DNA of 64,000 nt from Actinophytocola xinjiangensis (GCF_001921215.1 NZ_MSIF01000019.1:1-64000), one strand, 5' to 3'; counted from the first letter of the stretch, positions 1-10,755 are shown. The notes: generated from the sequence alone by a model not told the origin. Made by a program: numbers and translations.

Positions 1-3000
1 TTCCGCCTCGACTGGACTCCCGTTGAACTCGCCACCGAACCAGTCCCGTACGCGGTGATCGGTGACGACACCCTGGGCCTGGGCGGTACCACCTACCCCG
101 ATCTCGCCGCTGTGGGCGACGAGCAGGTCGTGGTCACGTGTGTGACCGGTGGCGCCGATGTGGTCGAGTCGGCGCATCGGCTCACGGCTCGGGTGCTGGG
201 GCTTGTCCAGGACTGGCTGGCGAGCGAGCGGTTCGTCAACGCCCGGTTGGTGTTCGTGACCGCTGGCGCGGTGGCCGGTGTCGACGTGTCCGCTGCGGCG
301 GTGTGGGGTTTGGTCCGGGCGGCGCAGTCGGAGCACCCCGATCGGTTTGGGTTGGTCGACCTGAGCGACGGCTGGACTCCGAGCCTGGCGGCCCGCGCGT
401 TCACGACCGACGAACCGCAGCTCGTCGTCGGCGCCGAGGCCAGTGCCGCTCGCCTGGCCCGTGCCACCGGCGGCACGGTCACCTGGGATCCGGGAACGGT
501 TGTCGTCACCGGTGGAACCGGTGGTCTTGGTGCGTTGGTGACTCGTCACCTTGTCGAGGAGCATGGCGTCAGCGATGTGTTGTTGTTGTCGCGTCGTGGT
601 GTTCTTCCTTCGGAACTGTCCGACCTTGGCCGTGTGCGGTCGGTGGCGTGTGATGTGTCGGACCGGGCGGCGCTCGCGGCGGTGCTCGACGGCGAGACCG
701 TGACCGGGGTGATCCACGCGGCGGGTGTGCTGGACGACGGTGTCGTGGAGGCGCTCACCCCTGAGCGGCTTGGCACGGTGTTGGCGCCGAAGGCTGATGC
801 CGCGTGGTATCTGCACGAGTTGACGCCTGAGGCGACGAACTTCGTCCTGTTCTCCTCGGCTGCCGGTACGTTCGGTAACGCTGGTCAGGCGAACTACGCG
901 GCGGCCAACGCGTTCCTCGACGCACTGGCCGAACACCGCAATGCCCTCGGCCTGCCGGCGGTGTCGCTGGCCTGGGGACCGTGGGACACCGAGGGCATGG
1001 CCGAACGTCTCACGCGGTCCGGTACGCCGCCCCTGTCCCCGGCGCTGGGCCTGCGGTTGCTCGACACCGCCACCGACGCCCCGACCTTCGTCACCACCCG
1101 GCTCGACCTCGCCGCCATCCGCCGGCACGGGCACGTGCCGCCACTGCTCCGTGGCCTCGTCCGCACCACCACGCGACGTCGCACCGTCACCGGCACCGGC
1201 GTCGCGTTGCGCAACCGGCTCGCGGGCCTGCGCGACACCGAACGCCGTACGGCGCTGCTGGACCTGGTCCGCACCGAGGCCGCCGCCGTGCTCGGGCTCC
1301 CGGGCGGCGACCGCGTCCAACCGGACCAACCGTTCCGCGACCTCGGGTTCGACTCGCTCATCGCGGTCGAGTTCCGCAACCGGCTCGGCACCGTCACCGG
1401 CCTGCGGCTTCCGGCCACCCTGGTGTTCGACCACCCCACCGGCGACCTGCTCGTCACCCACCTGCTCGACGAGCTGTTCGACACCACCGGCAACGTCACC
1501 GACACCGTCACCTCGGCCGTGGACGGCGACCCGATCGTCGTGGTCGGCATGGCCTGCCGCTACCCGGGCGGGATCACCACACCGGAACAGTTGTGGGAGT
1601 TCGTCACCGGCGGCGGCGACGCGATCACCCCTGTGCCCGGCAACCGCGCCTGGGACACCGACGCCCTCCTCGGCCCCGACGCACCTGAACTGGCCGGCGG
1701 ATTCCTGGCCGACGCGGGCCTGTTCGATCCCGGGTTCTTCGGGATGAGCCCGCGTGAGGCGCTGGCCACCGACGCCCAGCAGCGGTTGCTGCTGGAGGTG
1801 TCGTGGGAGGCGCTGGAACGGGCGGGTGTCGACCCGGTCTCGTTGCGTGGCAGCAGGACCGGTGTGTTCGCGGGCGTGATGTACAACGACTACGGGATGC
1901 TGTTACAGGGTGAGGAGTTCACGGGCTTCCGTAGCAACGGATCCTCGCCGAGCGTGGTGTCCGGTCGGGTCGCGTACACGTTCGGTTTCGAGGGTCCGGC
2001 GATGACCGTGGACACCGCGTGTTCGTCGTCGTTGGTGGCGATGCACCTGGCCGCGCAGGCGCTGCGGTCGGGGGAGTGCACGCTCGCGCTCGCCGGTGGC
2101 GTGACGGTCATGTCGACGCCGACGTCCTTCGTCGAGTTCGCCCGGCAGGGTGGCCTCGCACCCGATGGGCGGTGCAAGGCGTTCGGGGACTCCGCCGACG
2201 GTGTCGGCTGGTCCGAAGGTGTCGGCATCGTCGTGCTGGCACGTCAGTCGGACGCGGAGCGTCTGGGCTACCCGGTGTTGGCGGTGGTGAAGGGTTCGGC
2301 GGTGAATTCGGATGGTGCGTCGAACGGGTTGACGGCGCCGAATGGTCCGTCGCAGCAGCGGGTGATCCGTCAGGCGTTGGCCAACGCTGGTCTGTCGGCT
2401 CGGGACGTCGACGTGGTGGAGGCGCACGGCACCGGAACCACGCTCGGTGATCCGATCGAGGCGCAGGCGTTGTTGGCGACTTATGGCCAGGATCGGGAGT
2501 CGCCGCTGTTGTTGGGTTCGGTGAAGTCGAACCTGGGTCACACGCAGGCGGCGGCCGGTGTGGCGGGCATCGTGAAGGTGATCATGGCGATGCGGCATGG
2601 TGTCGTGCCGCCGACGCTGCACGCCGACACTCCGTCGTCGCACGTTGACTGGTCGGCGGGGGCGATCGAGCTGGCGACCTCCGCGACCGACTGGCCCGCC
2701 ATGGACCGAGCACGGCGGGTCGCCGTGTCGTCGTTCGGCCTGAGCGGCACCAACGCGCACATCATCCTGGAAGCCCCGAGCACCCCGGCTCCGGCGCTGG
2801 CCCCCGTGGCCGATTCGTCGGTCCCGCTGGCGGTCTCGGCCAAGTCCGCAGCCGTACTCGACGACCAGCTGGCCTTTCTGTCCGAAGTGGACGCCGCACC
2901 ACTGGACATCGGGTTCTCGTTGGCGCGACGCTCTCTGTTCACTCACCGCGCCGTGCTGCTGGATGGTGTGGAGATCGCCCGTGGTGCCGCGCGGCCAGGC

Positions 3001-6000
3001 CGGCTGGGTTTCGTGTTCGCCGGTCAGGGTGCCCAGCGGCTGGGCATGGGTCGAGAACTGTATGACCGTTTCCCGGTGTTCGCGGCAGCGTTCGACGAGG
3101 TAGTGGATCGTTTCCCGGGCCTGCGGGAGGTCATGTGGGGCGATGCCGGGGCGCTGACTCGCACGGGTTGGGCGCAGCCCGCGTTGTTCGCATTGGAGGT
3201 GGCCCTCTTCCGGTTGGTGGAGTGGTTGGGTGTCCGGCCGGATGTGCTGGTGGGTCATTCGATCGGTGAGATCGCCGCCGCGTATGTGGCTGGAGTGTTC
3301 TCGCTCGAAGACGCGTGCTCGCTGGTGGGGGCTCGTGCTCGGTTGATGGAGGCGTTGCCTGAGGGTGGGGTGATGGTCGCGGTCCGTACGGCGGACGTGA
3401 CGTTGACCGAGGGTGTGTCGGTCGCAGCGATCAACGGTCCGGACAATGTTGTCTTGGCTGGTGTCGAGGCTGAGGTCATGGCGGCGGTGGGTGACCGTGA
3501 CTACAAGCGTCTCGAGGTGTCGCACGCGTTCCATTCACCGTTGATGGATCCGATGCTGGATGACTTCCGCGAGGCGATCGCCGGGATCTCGTTCCACGAG
3601 CCGGTGATTCCGTTGGTGAAGGACGTGTCGAACCTGGAGTACTGGGTGCGGCACGTCCGGGAGACTGTGCGGTTCGCCGACGATGTCGCTGCGGCGGAGG
3701 CGGACACGTTCCTGGAGATCGGTCCGGACGGGACGCTCTCGGCGTTGATTGACGGGATTCCCTCGCTGCGCAAGGACCGCGACGAGAAGACGGCGTTCTT
3801 CACCGCCGTCGCGCGACTGCACGTCACCGGTTCCACGGTGGACTGGACTCCGTTGTTGGCCGGCGGTCGACTCGTCGAGCTGCCCACCTACGCCTTCCAC
3901 CACGAATGGTTCTGGCCCCACCGTTCCCACCAGAACGGCGAACCGACCGACGGTCACCCGCTGCTCGGCGCCGTGGTCGCGCTCGCCGACAGCGACGAGT
4001 ACCTGAGCACGGCCAGAATCTCCCTCGGCTCCCACCCGTGGCTGGCCGACCACGTCATCGGCGGCCAGGTCCTCGTCCCCGGCGCCGCGCTGCTCGAACT
4101 CGCCATCCGTGCGGGCGACGACGCCGGGTGCGGCCGCGTCGAGCGCCTCACCCTCGCCGAGCCACTCACCGTCCCCGACCGCGGCGGCGTGCACGTCCAG
4201 GTCCGCGTTGGCGCCCCCGACCCCACGGGGTCCCGCGCCGTCACCATCCACAGCCGCCCCGGTGACGCGGGGGACCTGCCCTGGACCGCCAACGCCACAG
4301 GCCTGCTGTCCCCGACCGCCGGCACCGCACGCCCCGCCGAACGACCGGCCGACGCACAGCCAGTCCCCATCGACGGCTGCTACGACGGGCTCGCCGACGC
4401 CGGATTCGCCTACGGACCGCACTTCCAGGCCCTGCGCGCCGCCTGGCGCCACGGCGGCGACGTGTACGCCGAGGTCGCCCTCGCCGACACGGTCACCGAC
4501 GCCGCCCGGTTCGGTCTGCACCCGGCCCTGCTCGACGCGGGCCTGCACGCCGTCATGGTCACCGGCGAGCAGGGCGGCCAGGCCGAACTGCCCTTCGAAT
4601 GGCAGGGCGTCACCCTGCACGCCACCGGCGCGACCGCCGCACACCTGCGGCTCACCCGCCACGACAACGGCCTCGCGATCGACGTCACCGACGAGACCGG
4701 CGCGCCCGTGCTGACCGTGGACACACTCTCCGTCCGTCCGGTCGACCTGGCTCGCCCACCCGCCGACCCCCGCCGCGAGGCACTGTTCGGTCTCGAATGG
4801 ACCCCCGTCGGCACCCCGGCCGATCCCGCGACCGTCCCCTTCGTCGGGCCCGATCCCTTCGGTGGCAACGGCACGCTCGCCGACATCGACGCGGTCGCCG
4901 ACGAACCGGTCGTCGCGGTGTTCCTCAGCGGTGTTCCGGACGTCATCCCCGCCGCGCACCGCGTCGCCGCCCGCGCGCTCCACCTCGCGCAACGCTGGCT
5001 CGCCGCCGACCGACCGGGCAGGCTCGTGTTCGTCACCCGCGGAGTCGTCGACGGCGAGGACGTCGCGGCGGCGACCGTGTGGGGGCTCGTCCGCTCCGCG
5101 CAGTCCGAGCACCCCGGCCGGTTCGGGCTCCTCGACCTCGGCCTCGGCGCCACCCCCGAACTGGTCGCGCGCGCCCTGGCCACCGACGAACCGCAGCTGT
5201 CGGTCACCGCGTCCGGCGCCACCGCACCACGCCTGGCCAGGCTCACCGGCGAGCACGACCCGTCGACCTGGGACCCCGACGGCACCGTGATGATCACCGG
5301 CGGCACCGGCGGGCTCGGTGCTCTGGTGGCCACCCACCTCGCGCGCGGCCACGGCGTGCGGCACCTGCTGCTGCTGTCCCGCCGTGGCCCGGCCGCGGCC
5401 GGTGACCTCGTCGAGGACATCGCCGACCTCGGCGCCACCGCGACCGTCGTCGCGTGCGACGTCACCGACCGGGCCGCCCTGGAGAAGGTGCTCGCCGACA
5501 TCCCGGCAGCCCACCCGCTCACCGCGGTCGTGCACACGGCGGGCGTGCTCGACGACGGGGTGCTCGGCGCGCTGTCCCCCGAGCGGATGGACACCGTGCT
5601 CGCACCGAAACTGGACGCCGCCTGGCACCTGCACGAGCTGACCGCGGGACACGACCTCACCGCGTTCGTCGTGTTCTCCTCCGCCGCCGGCACGTTCGGC
5701 GGACCAGGCCAGGGCAACTACGCCGCCGCCAACGCCGCCCTCGACGCGCTCATGACGCACCGGTCGACCACCGGCCTCCCAGGGGTCTCCCTCGCGTGGG
5801 GTCCCTGGGACCAGGCCGCCGGCATGACCGGCGGTCTCACCGAAGCCGAGGCCCGCCGCCTCGCCGCCTCGGGCCTGCCGCCCATCACCCCCGCCGACGG
5901 ACTCGCCCTGTTCGACGCGGCCCTGTCCACCGGCGCGGTCAACGCGCTGCCCGTCCAGCTCGACCTCGCCGCCTTCCGCGGGCGGGGAACCGTGCCGCCG

Positions 6001-6579
6001 CTGCTGCGCGGTCTCGTCCGCACCCCGACCCGCCGGGCGAGCGCGGGCGGCACCCCCGACCCGGCGGCGCTGGCCGCGAAGCTCGCCGGGCTCGACCAGT
6101 CCGGACGCACCGAGCTCCTGCTCGACCTCGTGCGAACCGAGGTCGCCTCCGTGCTCGGCCACACCGACACCGCCGAGATCGAACCGGACCGCCAGTTCCG
6201 GGACCTCGGGTTCGACTCGCTCACCGCCGTCGAACTGCGCAACCGGCTCGGCGCCGTCACCGGGTTGCGCCTGCCGGCGACCATGGTGTTCGACCACCCC
6301 ACCCCCGAGGAACTGGTGGCCCGGCTCGGTACGGAGCTGGGCGGCGACACCGAACCCGGTGCCGCGCTGCTCGCCACCCTGGCCGCGCTGGAGAAGGCGT
6401 TCGGCGCGGTCGAGGCCGACGCGTCGCTGCACCAGCACGTGGCCGGACGGCTGGAGGTGCTTCGCGCGCGCTGGGCGGCCGGCCGTGACGGCGGCGAACC
6501 GGCGGAGGGGCCCGACCTCGACAACGTGTCCGACGACGAGATGTTCGCGTTCCTCGACGGCGAGCTGGACCCGTCGTGA
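1..6579 (+). CDS. Modular type I polyketide synthase, 5'-partial: (KR-ACP)-(KS-AT-DH-KR-ACP)-docking
   Basis: The frame is open from base 1, so the N-terminus lies outside the window. Counting residues from base 1: KR1 (nucleotide-binding TGGTGGLG near 170, LDD near 244, Tyr 299), ACP1 (Ser 452 in GFDSL), KS (from 510; Cys 674, His 809 and 847), AT (Ser 1087 in GHSIGE; HAFH 1175-1178), DH (His 1351 in HxxxGxxxxP; Asp 1512), KR2 (from about 1766; LDD 1850-1852; Tyr 1907), ACP2 (Ser 2073). The tail after about 2115 is acidic/helical like a C-terminal docking domain, and there is no thioesterase. From family knowledge, GHSIG and HAFH indicate malonyl-CoA and LDD marks B-type ketoreduction. All active-site residues checked are intact, so the complete module should add an unsubstituted C2 unit and leave a double bond. 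The docking tail implies that a further PKS subunit exists elsewhere. Confidence 0.96.
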   Translation, partial: FRLDWTPVELATEPVPYAVIGDDTLGLGGTTYPDLAAVGDEQVVVTCVTGGADVVESAHRLTARVLGLVQDWLASERFVNARLVFVTAGAVAGVDVSAAAVWGLVRAAQSEHPDRFGLVDLSDGWTPSLAARAFTTDEPQLVVGAEASAARLARATGGTVTWDPGTVVVTGGTGGLGALVTRHLVEEHGVSDVLLLSRRGVLPSELSDLGRVRSVACDVSDRAALAAVLDGETVTGVIHAAGVLDDGVVEALTPERLGTVLAPKADAAWYLHELTPEATNFVLFSSAAGTFGNAGQANYAAANAFLDALAEHRNALGLPAVSLAWGPWDTEGMAERLTRSGTPPLSPALGLRLLDTATDAPTFVTTRLDLAAIRRHGHVPPLLRGLVRTTTRRRTVTGTGVALRNRLAGLRDTERRTALLDLVRTEAAAVLGLPGGDRVQPDQPFRDLGFDSLIAVEFRNRLGTVTGLRLPATLVFDHPTGDLLVTHLLDELFDTTGNVTDTVTSAVDGDPIVVVGMACRYPGGITTPEQLWEFVTGGGDAITPVPGNRAWDTDALLGPDAPELAGGFLADAGLFDPGFFGMSPREALATDAQQRLLLEVSWEALERAGVDPVSLRGSRTGVFAGVMYNDYGMLLQGEEFTGFRSNGSSPSVVSGRVAYTFGFEGPAMTVDTACSSSLVAMHLAAQALRSGECTLALAGGVTVMSTPTSFVEFARQGGLAPDGRCKAFGDSADGVGWSEGVGIVVLARQSDAERLGYPVLAVVKGSAVNSDGASNGLTAPNGPSQQRVIRQALANAGLSARDVDVVEAHGTGTTLGDPIEAQALLATYGQDRESPLLLGSVKSNLGHTQAAAGVAGIVKVIMAMRHGVVPPTLHADTPSSHVDWSAGAIELATSATDWPAMDRARRVAVSSFGLSGTNAHIILEAPSTPAPALAPVADSSVPLAVSAKSAAVLDDQLAFLSEVDAAPLDIGFSLARRSLFTHRAVLLDGVEIARGAARPGRLGFVFAGQGAQRLGMGRELYDRFPVFAAAFDEVVDRFPGLREVMWGDAGALTRTGWAQPALFALEVALFRLVEWLGVRPDVLVGHSIGEIAAAYVAGVFSLEDACSLVGARARLMEALPEGGVMVAVRTADVTLTEGVSVAAINGPDNVVLAGVEAEVMAAVGDRDYKRLEVSHAFHSPLMDPMLDDFREAIAGISFHEPVIPLVKDVSNLEYWVRHVRETVRFADDVAAAEADTFLEIGPDGTLSALIDGIPSLRKDRDEKTAFFTAVARLHVTGSTVDWTPLLAGGRLVELPTYAFHHEWFWPHRSHQNGEPTDGHPLLGAVVALADSDEYLSTARISLGSHPWLADHVIGGQVLVPGAALLELAIRAGDDAGCGRVERLTLAEPLTVPDRGGVHVQVRVGAPDPTGSRAVTIHSRPGDAGDLPWTANATGLLSPTAGTARPAERPADAQPVPIDGCYDGLADAGFAYGPHFQALRAAWRHGGDVYAEVALADTVTDAARFGLHPALLDAGLHAVMVTGEQGGQAELPFEWQGVTLHATGATAAHLRLTRHDNGLAIDVTDETGAPVLTVDTLSVRPVDLARPPADPRREALFGLEWTPVGTPADPATVPFVGPDPFGGNGTLADIDAVADEPVVAVFLSGVPDVIPAAHRVAARALHLAQRWLAADRPGRLVFVTRGVVDGEDVAAATVWGLVRSAQSEHPGRFGLLDLGLGATPELVARALATDEPQLSVTASGATAPRLARLTGEHDPSTWDPDGTVMITGGTGGLGALVATHLARGHGVRHLLLLSRRGPAAAGDLVEDIADLGATATVVACDVTDRAALEKVLADIPAAHPLTAVVHTAGVLDDGVLGALSPERMDTVLAPKLDAAWHLHELTAGHDLTAFVVFSSAAGTFGGPGQGNYAAANAALDALMTHRSTTGLPGVSLAWGPWDQAAGMTGGLTEAEARRLAASGLPPITPADGLALFDAALSTGAVNALPVQLDLAAFRGRGTVPPLLRGLVRTPTRRASAGGTPDPAALAAKLAGLDQSGRTELLLDLVRTEVASVLGHTDTAEIEPDRQFRDLGFDSLTAVELRNRLGAVTGLRLPATMVFDHPTPEELVARLGTELGGDTEPGAALLATLAALEKAFGAVEADASLHQHVAGRLEVLRARWAAGRDGGEPAEGPDLDNVSDDEMFAFLDGELDPS

Positions 6580-6601
6580 GCCGGTAGACGGGCACAGGGC
6601 C

Positions 6602-9244
6602 ATGGAACCGGTCGAACGCGACGGTCAGCTCGCGGTGTTCCGCGAGTTCCTCGCCGACGCCGTCGCGGGCCGGGGCCGGATCCTGCTCGTGTCCGGCGCC
6701 GTCGGGTCCGGCAAGACCGAGTTCCTGACCCGGTGCGCCGAGCTGTCGCACGACGCGGGTGCCCGCGTCCTCACCGCGACCGCGGGCTGGGCCGAGCGGG
6801 AACTGGACATGGCCCTGATGGAACAGCTGTTCCACAGCACGGAGCTGCCAGCGCCGATGGCCGCCAGAGCGTGGGAGCTCGCGCTCGCCGAGGTGCCCGG
6901 ATCCCGCGCCGGGGCCACCATCCGGCAGTCGGACGCGCGGCTCATCCAGGAGACGTGCGCGGTCCTGCTGACCGCGGCCAGGGACCGGCCGCTGGTGCTC
7001 GTCCTCGACGACCTGCAGTTCGCCGACCCGGCGTCCCTGGCCACCCTGCTGTACCTGCAACGGCGCATCCGGTCCGTGCGGCTGTTGCTGCTGCTCGCCG
7101 AGGTCGCCAACCACCGCCCGGAACACCCGGTACTGCACGACGAGATCGGCCGGGCGCCCGGATTCCGGCACCTGCGCCTCGACCCGCTCAGCAGGGCCGG
7201 CGTCGCCGAACTGCTCGCTCGCGGGCTGGGGCCACTCGCCGGCGCGCGGCTGGCCGAGTCCTGCCACGCCCTCAGCGGTGGCAACCCACTGCTCGTGCAC
7301 GGCCTGGCCGAGGACCACCTCACCGCCCGCGCGTCACCCAACGCCGAGCTGGTGCCCGGCGCCGCCTACGGGCGTGCCGTGCTGCGCTGCGTGCGCCGTG
7401 GAGACGGGCAGGCGTCGCGCCTGGCCCAGGGACTGGCCGTGCTCGACGAACTCGCCACCCCCGACCGGCTCGCCCGACTGCTCGGCCTCACCGCCGAGGA
7501 CGTCAGCTCGGCACTGTGGTCGATGACCGACGCCGGCCTGCTCACCGACGGCCGGTTCCGCCACCCGGCGGCGGGCGCCGCCGTGGTGGGAGACCTGCCC
7601 CAGCAACCACTGTCCGCGCTGCGTGCCGCCGCGGCCAGGCTGCTGCACGCCGACGGTGCGGGCGCCGCCGAGGTGGCCAGGTTCCTCACCGGCACGCCCA
7701 CCGCCACGGAAGGCACCGACCAGGCATGGGCGTTCCCGGTGCTGCGCGCGGCCGCGCTCGAGGCGCTGGCGCGCAACGACCCGCGCCACGCGGTCGAGTG
7801 CCTCGAACTGGCCGGCGCGGGACGCGCCGACGACCGGGACAGCGCCGCGGTCACCGCCCAGCTCGTCGCCGTGCAGCGGCTCGTCGAGCCCGCTGGCGCG
7901 GCCCGGCACCTCCCCGCGCTGCGCCACGCGTTCGACGCCGGCCTGCTCGACGACGCCGAGGCGGGCGTGCTGCTGCGAGCCCTGGTGTGGCAGGGAAACA
8001 CCGACGAGGCGGCTACCGTCCTCGCTGGGCTTCCGGTCGGGCCGAGCCAGGCCACCCGCGACTGGCTGTCCTACGCCGCACCCGCACTGCTGTCCGACAC
8101 CCACGGCCCGGGCGCCCTCGCGGCGGTGGTCGGCGACGAGCCGGACGCCGAGGCCATCGGCGTCGCGGAACGGGTGCTGCAGAGCTGCCGGATCGGTGAG
8201 ACTCCGCTCGAGGACGTCCTGTCCTCGGTGCTGGCGCTCAACCACGCCGACCGAGGCGACCGCGCCGGGTACTGGTGCGACGAGCTGCTGGCCGAGGCGG
8301 TGGCGACCGGCGCGACCACGGTCTGGCAGGCGGTGCTGTCCGACGCCGCCGCGAGCGTGGCGCTGTGGCGGGGCGACTTCCCGGCGACCAGGCGGCTCGC
8401 CCGCGCGGCACTGGACCTGATGCCGCCCGCGAGCTGGGGCGTGGCGATCGGGTCACCGCTGGCGCACCTGCTGACCGCCACCACCCGCCTTGGCCGGTTC
8501 GACGAGGCGGAACGACTGGCGCGCGAGGGCCTGTCGCCGCCGGTGCTGCGGACCACGTTCGGGCTGCGGTTCCTCACTGCCCGGGGCGAGCTGCACCTGA
8601 GCGCCGGACGGTTGCGGGCAGCGCTCGGCGACTTCCTCGCCGTCGGCGAGCGCGCCGCGAAGTGGGACGTCGACCTGCCGGTGCTCCTGCCGTGGCGGCA
8701 ACAGGCCGCACGGGTGTACGCGCGGCTGGACCGGCGGGCCGAAGCAGCCGAACTGGTGGCCGAACAGCTCCGCCTGCCCGGCGGCAGGCGAACCAGGGGA
8801 GTGCCGCTGCGGGTGCTCGCCTCGGTGGCCGAGCCGTCGGCGCGGCTGCCGCTGCTGACCGAGGCCGTGGACCTGATGCGTGAGCGGGGGGAGTGGTACG
8901 AGCTGGCGCTCGCGTTCGCCGACCTGAGCCGTACCTACCAGACGCTGGGCAGACCGGACCAGGCCACGGTCGCGGCCCGCCGCGCACGGCAGCTGGCGCA
9001 GCGGTGCTCGGTGCCCGACCCGGGTGAGGACGCGGCCCGGCCCGACGAGTCCTCGGTGCTGAGCGCGGCCGAGCGCAGAGTAGCGAACCTGGCCGCGCTC
9101 GGCCACACCAACCGGGAGATCAGCCGGATGCTGCACGTCACGGTCAGCACCGTCGAACAGCACCTGACCCGCACCTACCGCAAGCTGAACATCAACCGCC
9201 GCGCCGACCTTCCGCTCGTCACCGCACCCGGCGCGGTGCCATGA
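6602..9244 (+). CDS. LAL-type LuxR family transcriptional regulator (LAL1)
   Basis: About 880 aa. Large ATP-binding LuxR regulators are usually pathway activators in actinomycete polyketide clusters. The N-terminal AAA/STAND ATPase has a canonical P-loop (GAVGSGKT, about residues 33-40) and Walker B (LVLVLDDLQFADP, about 133-145). A long helical middle follows, and the C-terminal LuxR HTH (LSAAERRVANLAALG, NREISRMLHV, TVEQHLTRTYRKL) fills the last 65 residues. ATG 6602 was chosen because the protein then begins, as usual for LALs, just before the ATPase; the frame stays open upstream into the PKS gene, but that part is a shadow. It lies 22 nt after the PKS stop, so it may be cotranscribed. 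It converges with the type II thioesterase gene, with only 7 nt between the stops. Confidence 0.93.
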   Translation: MEPVERDGQLAVFREFLADAVAGRGRILLVSGAVGSGKTEFLTRCAELSHDAGARVLTATAGWAERELDMALMEQLFHSTELPAPMAARAWELALAEVPGSRAGATIRQSDARLIQETCAVLLTAARDRPLVLVLDDLQFADPASLATLLYLQRRIRSVRLLLLLAEVANHRPEHPVLHDEIGRAPGFRHLRLDPLSRAGVAELLARGLGPLAGARLAESCHALSGGNPLLVHGLAEDHLTARASPNAELVPGAAYGRAVLRCVRRGDGQASRLAQGLAVLDELATPDRLARLLGLTAEDVSSALWSMTDAGLLTDGRFRHPAAGAAVVGDLPQQPLSALRAAAARLLHADGAGAAEVARFLTGTPTATEGTDQAWAFPVLRAAALEALARNDPRHAVECLELAGAGRADDRDSAAVTAQLVAVQRLVEPAGAARHLPALRHAFDAGLLDDAEAGVLLRALVWQGNTDEAATVLAGLPVGPSQATRDWLSYAAPALLSDTHGPGALAAVVGDEPDAEAIGVAERVLQSCRIGETPLEDVLSSVLALNHADRGDRAGYWCDELLAEAVATGATTVWQAVLSDAAASVALWRGDFPATRRLARAALDLMPPASWGVAIGSPLAHLLTATTRLGRFDEAERLAREGLSPPVLRTTFGLRFLTARGELHLSAGRLRAALGDFLAVGERAAKWDVDLPVLLPWRQQAARVYARLDRRAEAAELVAEQLRLPGGRRTRGVPLRVLASVAEPSARLPLLTEAVDLMRERGEWYELALAFADLSRTYQTLGRPDQATVAARRARQLAQRCSVPDPGEDAARPDESSVLSAAERRVANLAALGHTNREISRMLHVTVSTVEQHLTRTYRKLNINRRADLPLVTAPGAVP

Positions 9245-9251
9245 CACCTCA

Positions 9252-10004
9252 TCAGGCGACCGCGTCGACCCTGGCGGTGATCAGGTCGAGGATCAGCGGC
9301 TGGTGGTCCTGCAGGAAGAAGTGCCCGCCTGGCAGGACCTTCAGGTCGAACGGGCCGCTGGTGTGCGCTGCCCAGTCACGGGCCTCCTCGACGGTGACCT
9401 TCGGGTCGTCGTCGCCGACCAGCGCCGTGACCGGGCAGCGCAGCGTCTCACCGGGGGAGTGGCGGTAGGTCTCCGCCGCCCGGTAGTCGGCCCGCAACGC
9501 GGGCAGGATCATCGCCACCATGTCGGGGTCACCCAGCAGCGAGCCGTCGGTGCCCGACAGCCGCCGCAACTCCGCGAGCAGGCCCTCGTCCGTGCGCTCG
9601 TGCACCCGTTCGTCCCGCTCGGCGGTCGGTCCTCGGCGGCCGGAGGCGAACAGTCCGTGCACCTGCGTGCCCGCCGCCTGCAGCCGTCGCGCGGTCTCGA
9701 ACGCGACCGACGCGCCGAGACTGTGGCCGAACAGCACCAACGGAAGATCGGTCCACTCGGCCAGCGCCTCCACGGTCCCGTCAGCCAGCGCCGTCACCGA
9801 GTCGAGGCACGGCTCGGCTCTGCGGTCCTGCCTTCCCGGGTACTGCAGGCAGATGACCTCGATCGACGGCGCCAGCGCGCGCGAGACCGGGAAGAAGTAG
9901 CTCGCCGATCCGCCCGCGTGCGGGAAGCAGACCAGGCGGGCGCGTGGGTGCGGCGCCGGGTGGAACCGCCGCACCCACGCGGCGTCGTCCAGGGTGGTCG
10001 TCAT
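9252..10004 (-). CDS. Type II thioesterase (alpha/beta hydrolase)
   Basis: 250 aa. Type II thioesterases free PKS/NRPS carrier domains of aberrant or stalled acyl groups. The protein shows the family's opening FHP...P..RLVCFPHAGGSAS, the nucleophile elbow GHSLGA (Ser near 94), the Asp of GDDDPKV (near 201) and the catalytic His of GGHFFL (near 229). The length matches RifR/PikAV/GrsT-type enzymes. ATG 10004 has an AGGGAG Shine-Dalgarno. It is the third gene of the minus-strand operon with the DrrAB-like exporter, 33 nt after the permease stop, which ties that operon to the polyketide pathway. Confidence 0.94.
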   Translation of the reverse strand: MTTTLDDAAWVRRFHPAPHPRARLVCFPHAGGSASYFFPVSRALAPSIEVICLQYPGRQDRRAEPCLDSVTALADGTVEALAEWTDLPLVLFGHSLGASVAFETARRLQAAGTQVHGLFASGRRGPTAERDERVHERTDEGLLAELRRLSGTDGSLLGDPDMVAMILPALRADYRAAETYRHSPGETLRCPVTALVGDDDPKVTVEEARDWAAHTSGPFDLKVLPGGHFFLQDHQPLILDLITARVDAVA

Positions 10005-10037
10005 CGTCGCGGAAACTCCCTCACTTCCGACGATCCC

Positions 10038-10755
10038 TCATTCCCAACGGAAGATCTTCGCGGTGATCGGACCGAAGATCACGACGATCGCCGCCATGGT
10101 CAGCAGGTGCCACGGGTTGGCGCCGTCCCCGGTCCACGAGTCCTGCAACGCCTGCACGCTCGGTGGGAAGTAGCCGCCGAAGGTCACGACGAAGTCCGGC
10201 AGGAACGCCCTCGGCGCGTACACGCCGGCGAAGAACAGCGTCGGGATGAAGATCACGAAACTCGCGGCTGTCGCCGAACGGCCGTTGGGCACGACCGCGG
10301 CCAGCAGCAGACCGAGGGTCATCAGCGCGGACAGGCCGAGCAGGAACGAGAGGATGAAGTCGAGCGGATGCGCGGGCAGGGGGACACCGATGAACAGCGT
10401 GCCGACCAGCATCAGCAGCACCAGCGCGGACACCGCGGCGGCGAGCTGGGTGAGCAGCTGCGCGGTGATGAGCATGGCCGGTGAGACCGGCGTGGTGGAC
10501 AGTCGCTTCAGCACGCCCTTCTCGCGGTAGTTGGCGATGTAGGAGGGCATCGACTGCAGCGCGAGCACCGCCACGATGATCACGACCATCGACGGGGTGA
10601 AGTAGTCGATGAACCGCAGACCGCCCCATAACGGATCCGGGACGTTCATTCCGTCGATGTTGCCGAAGATGATCAGCAACGCGGTGGGCAGTCCGACTGC
10701 GACCCCCGTGTTGATCGGTTCCCGCAGGAACTGCTTGACCTCGACGAAGGTCATG

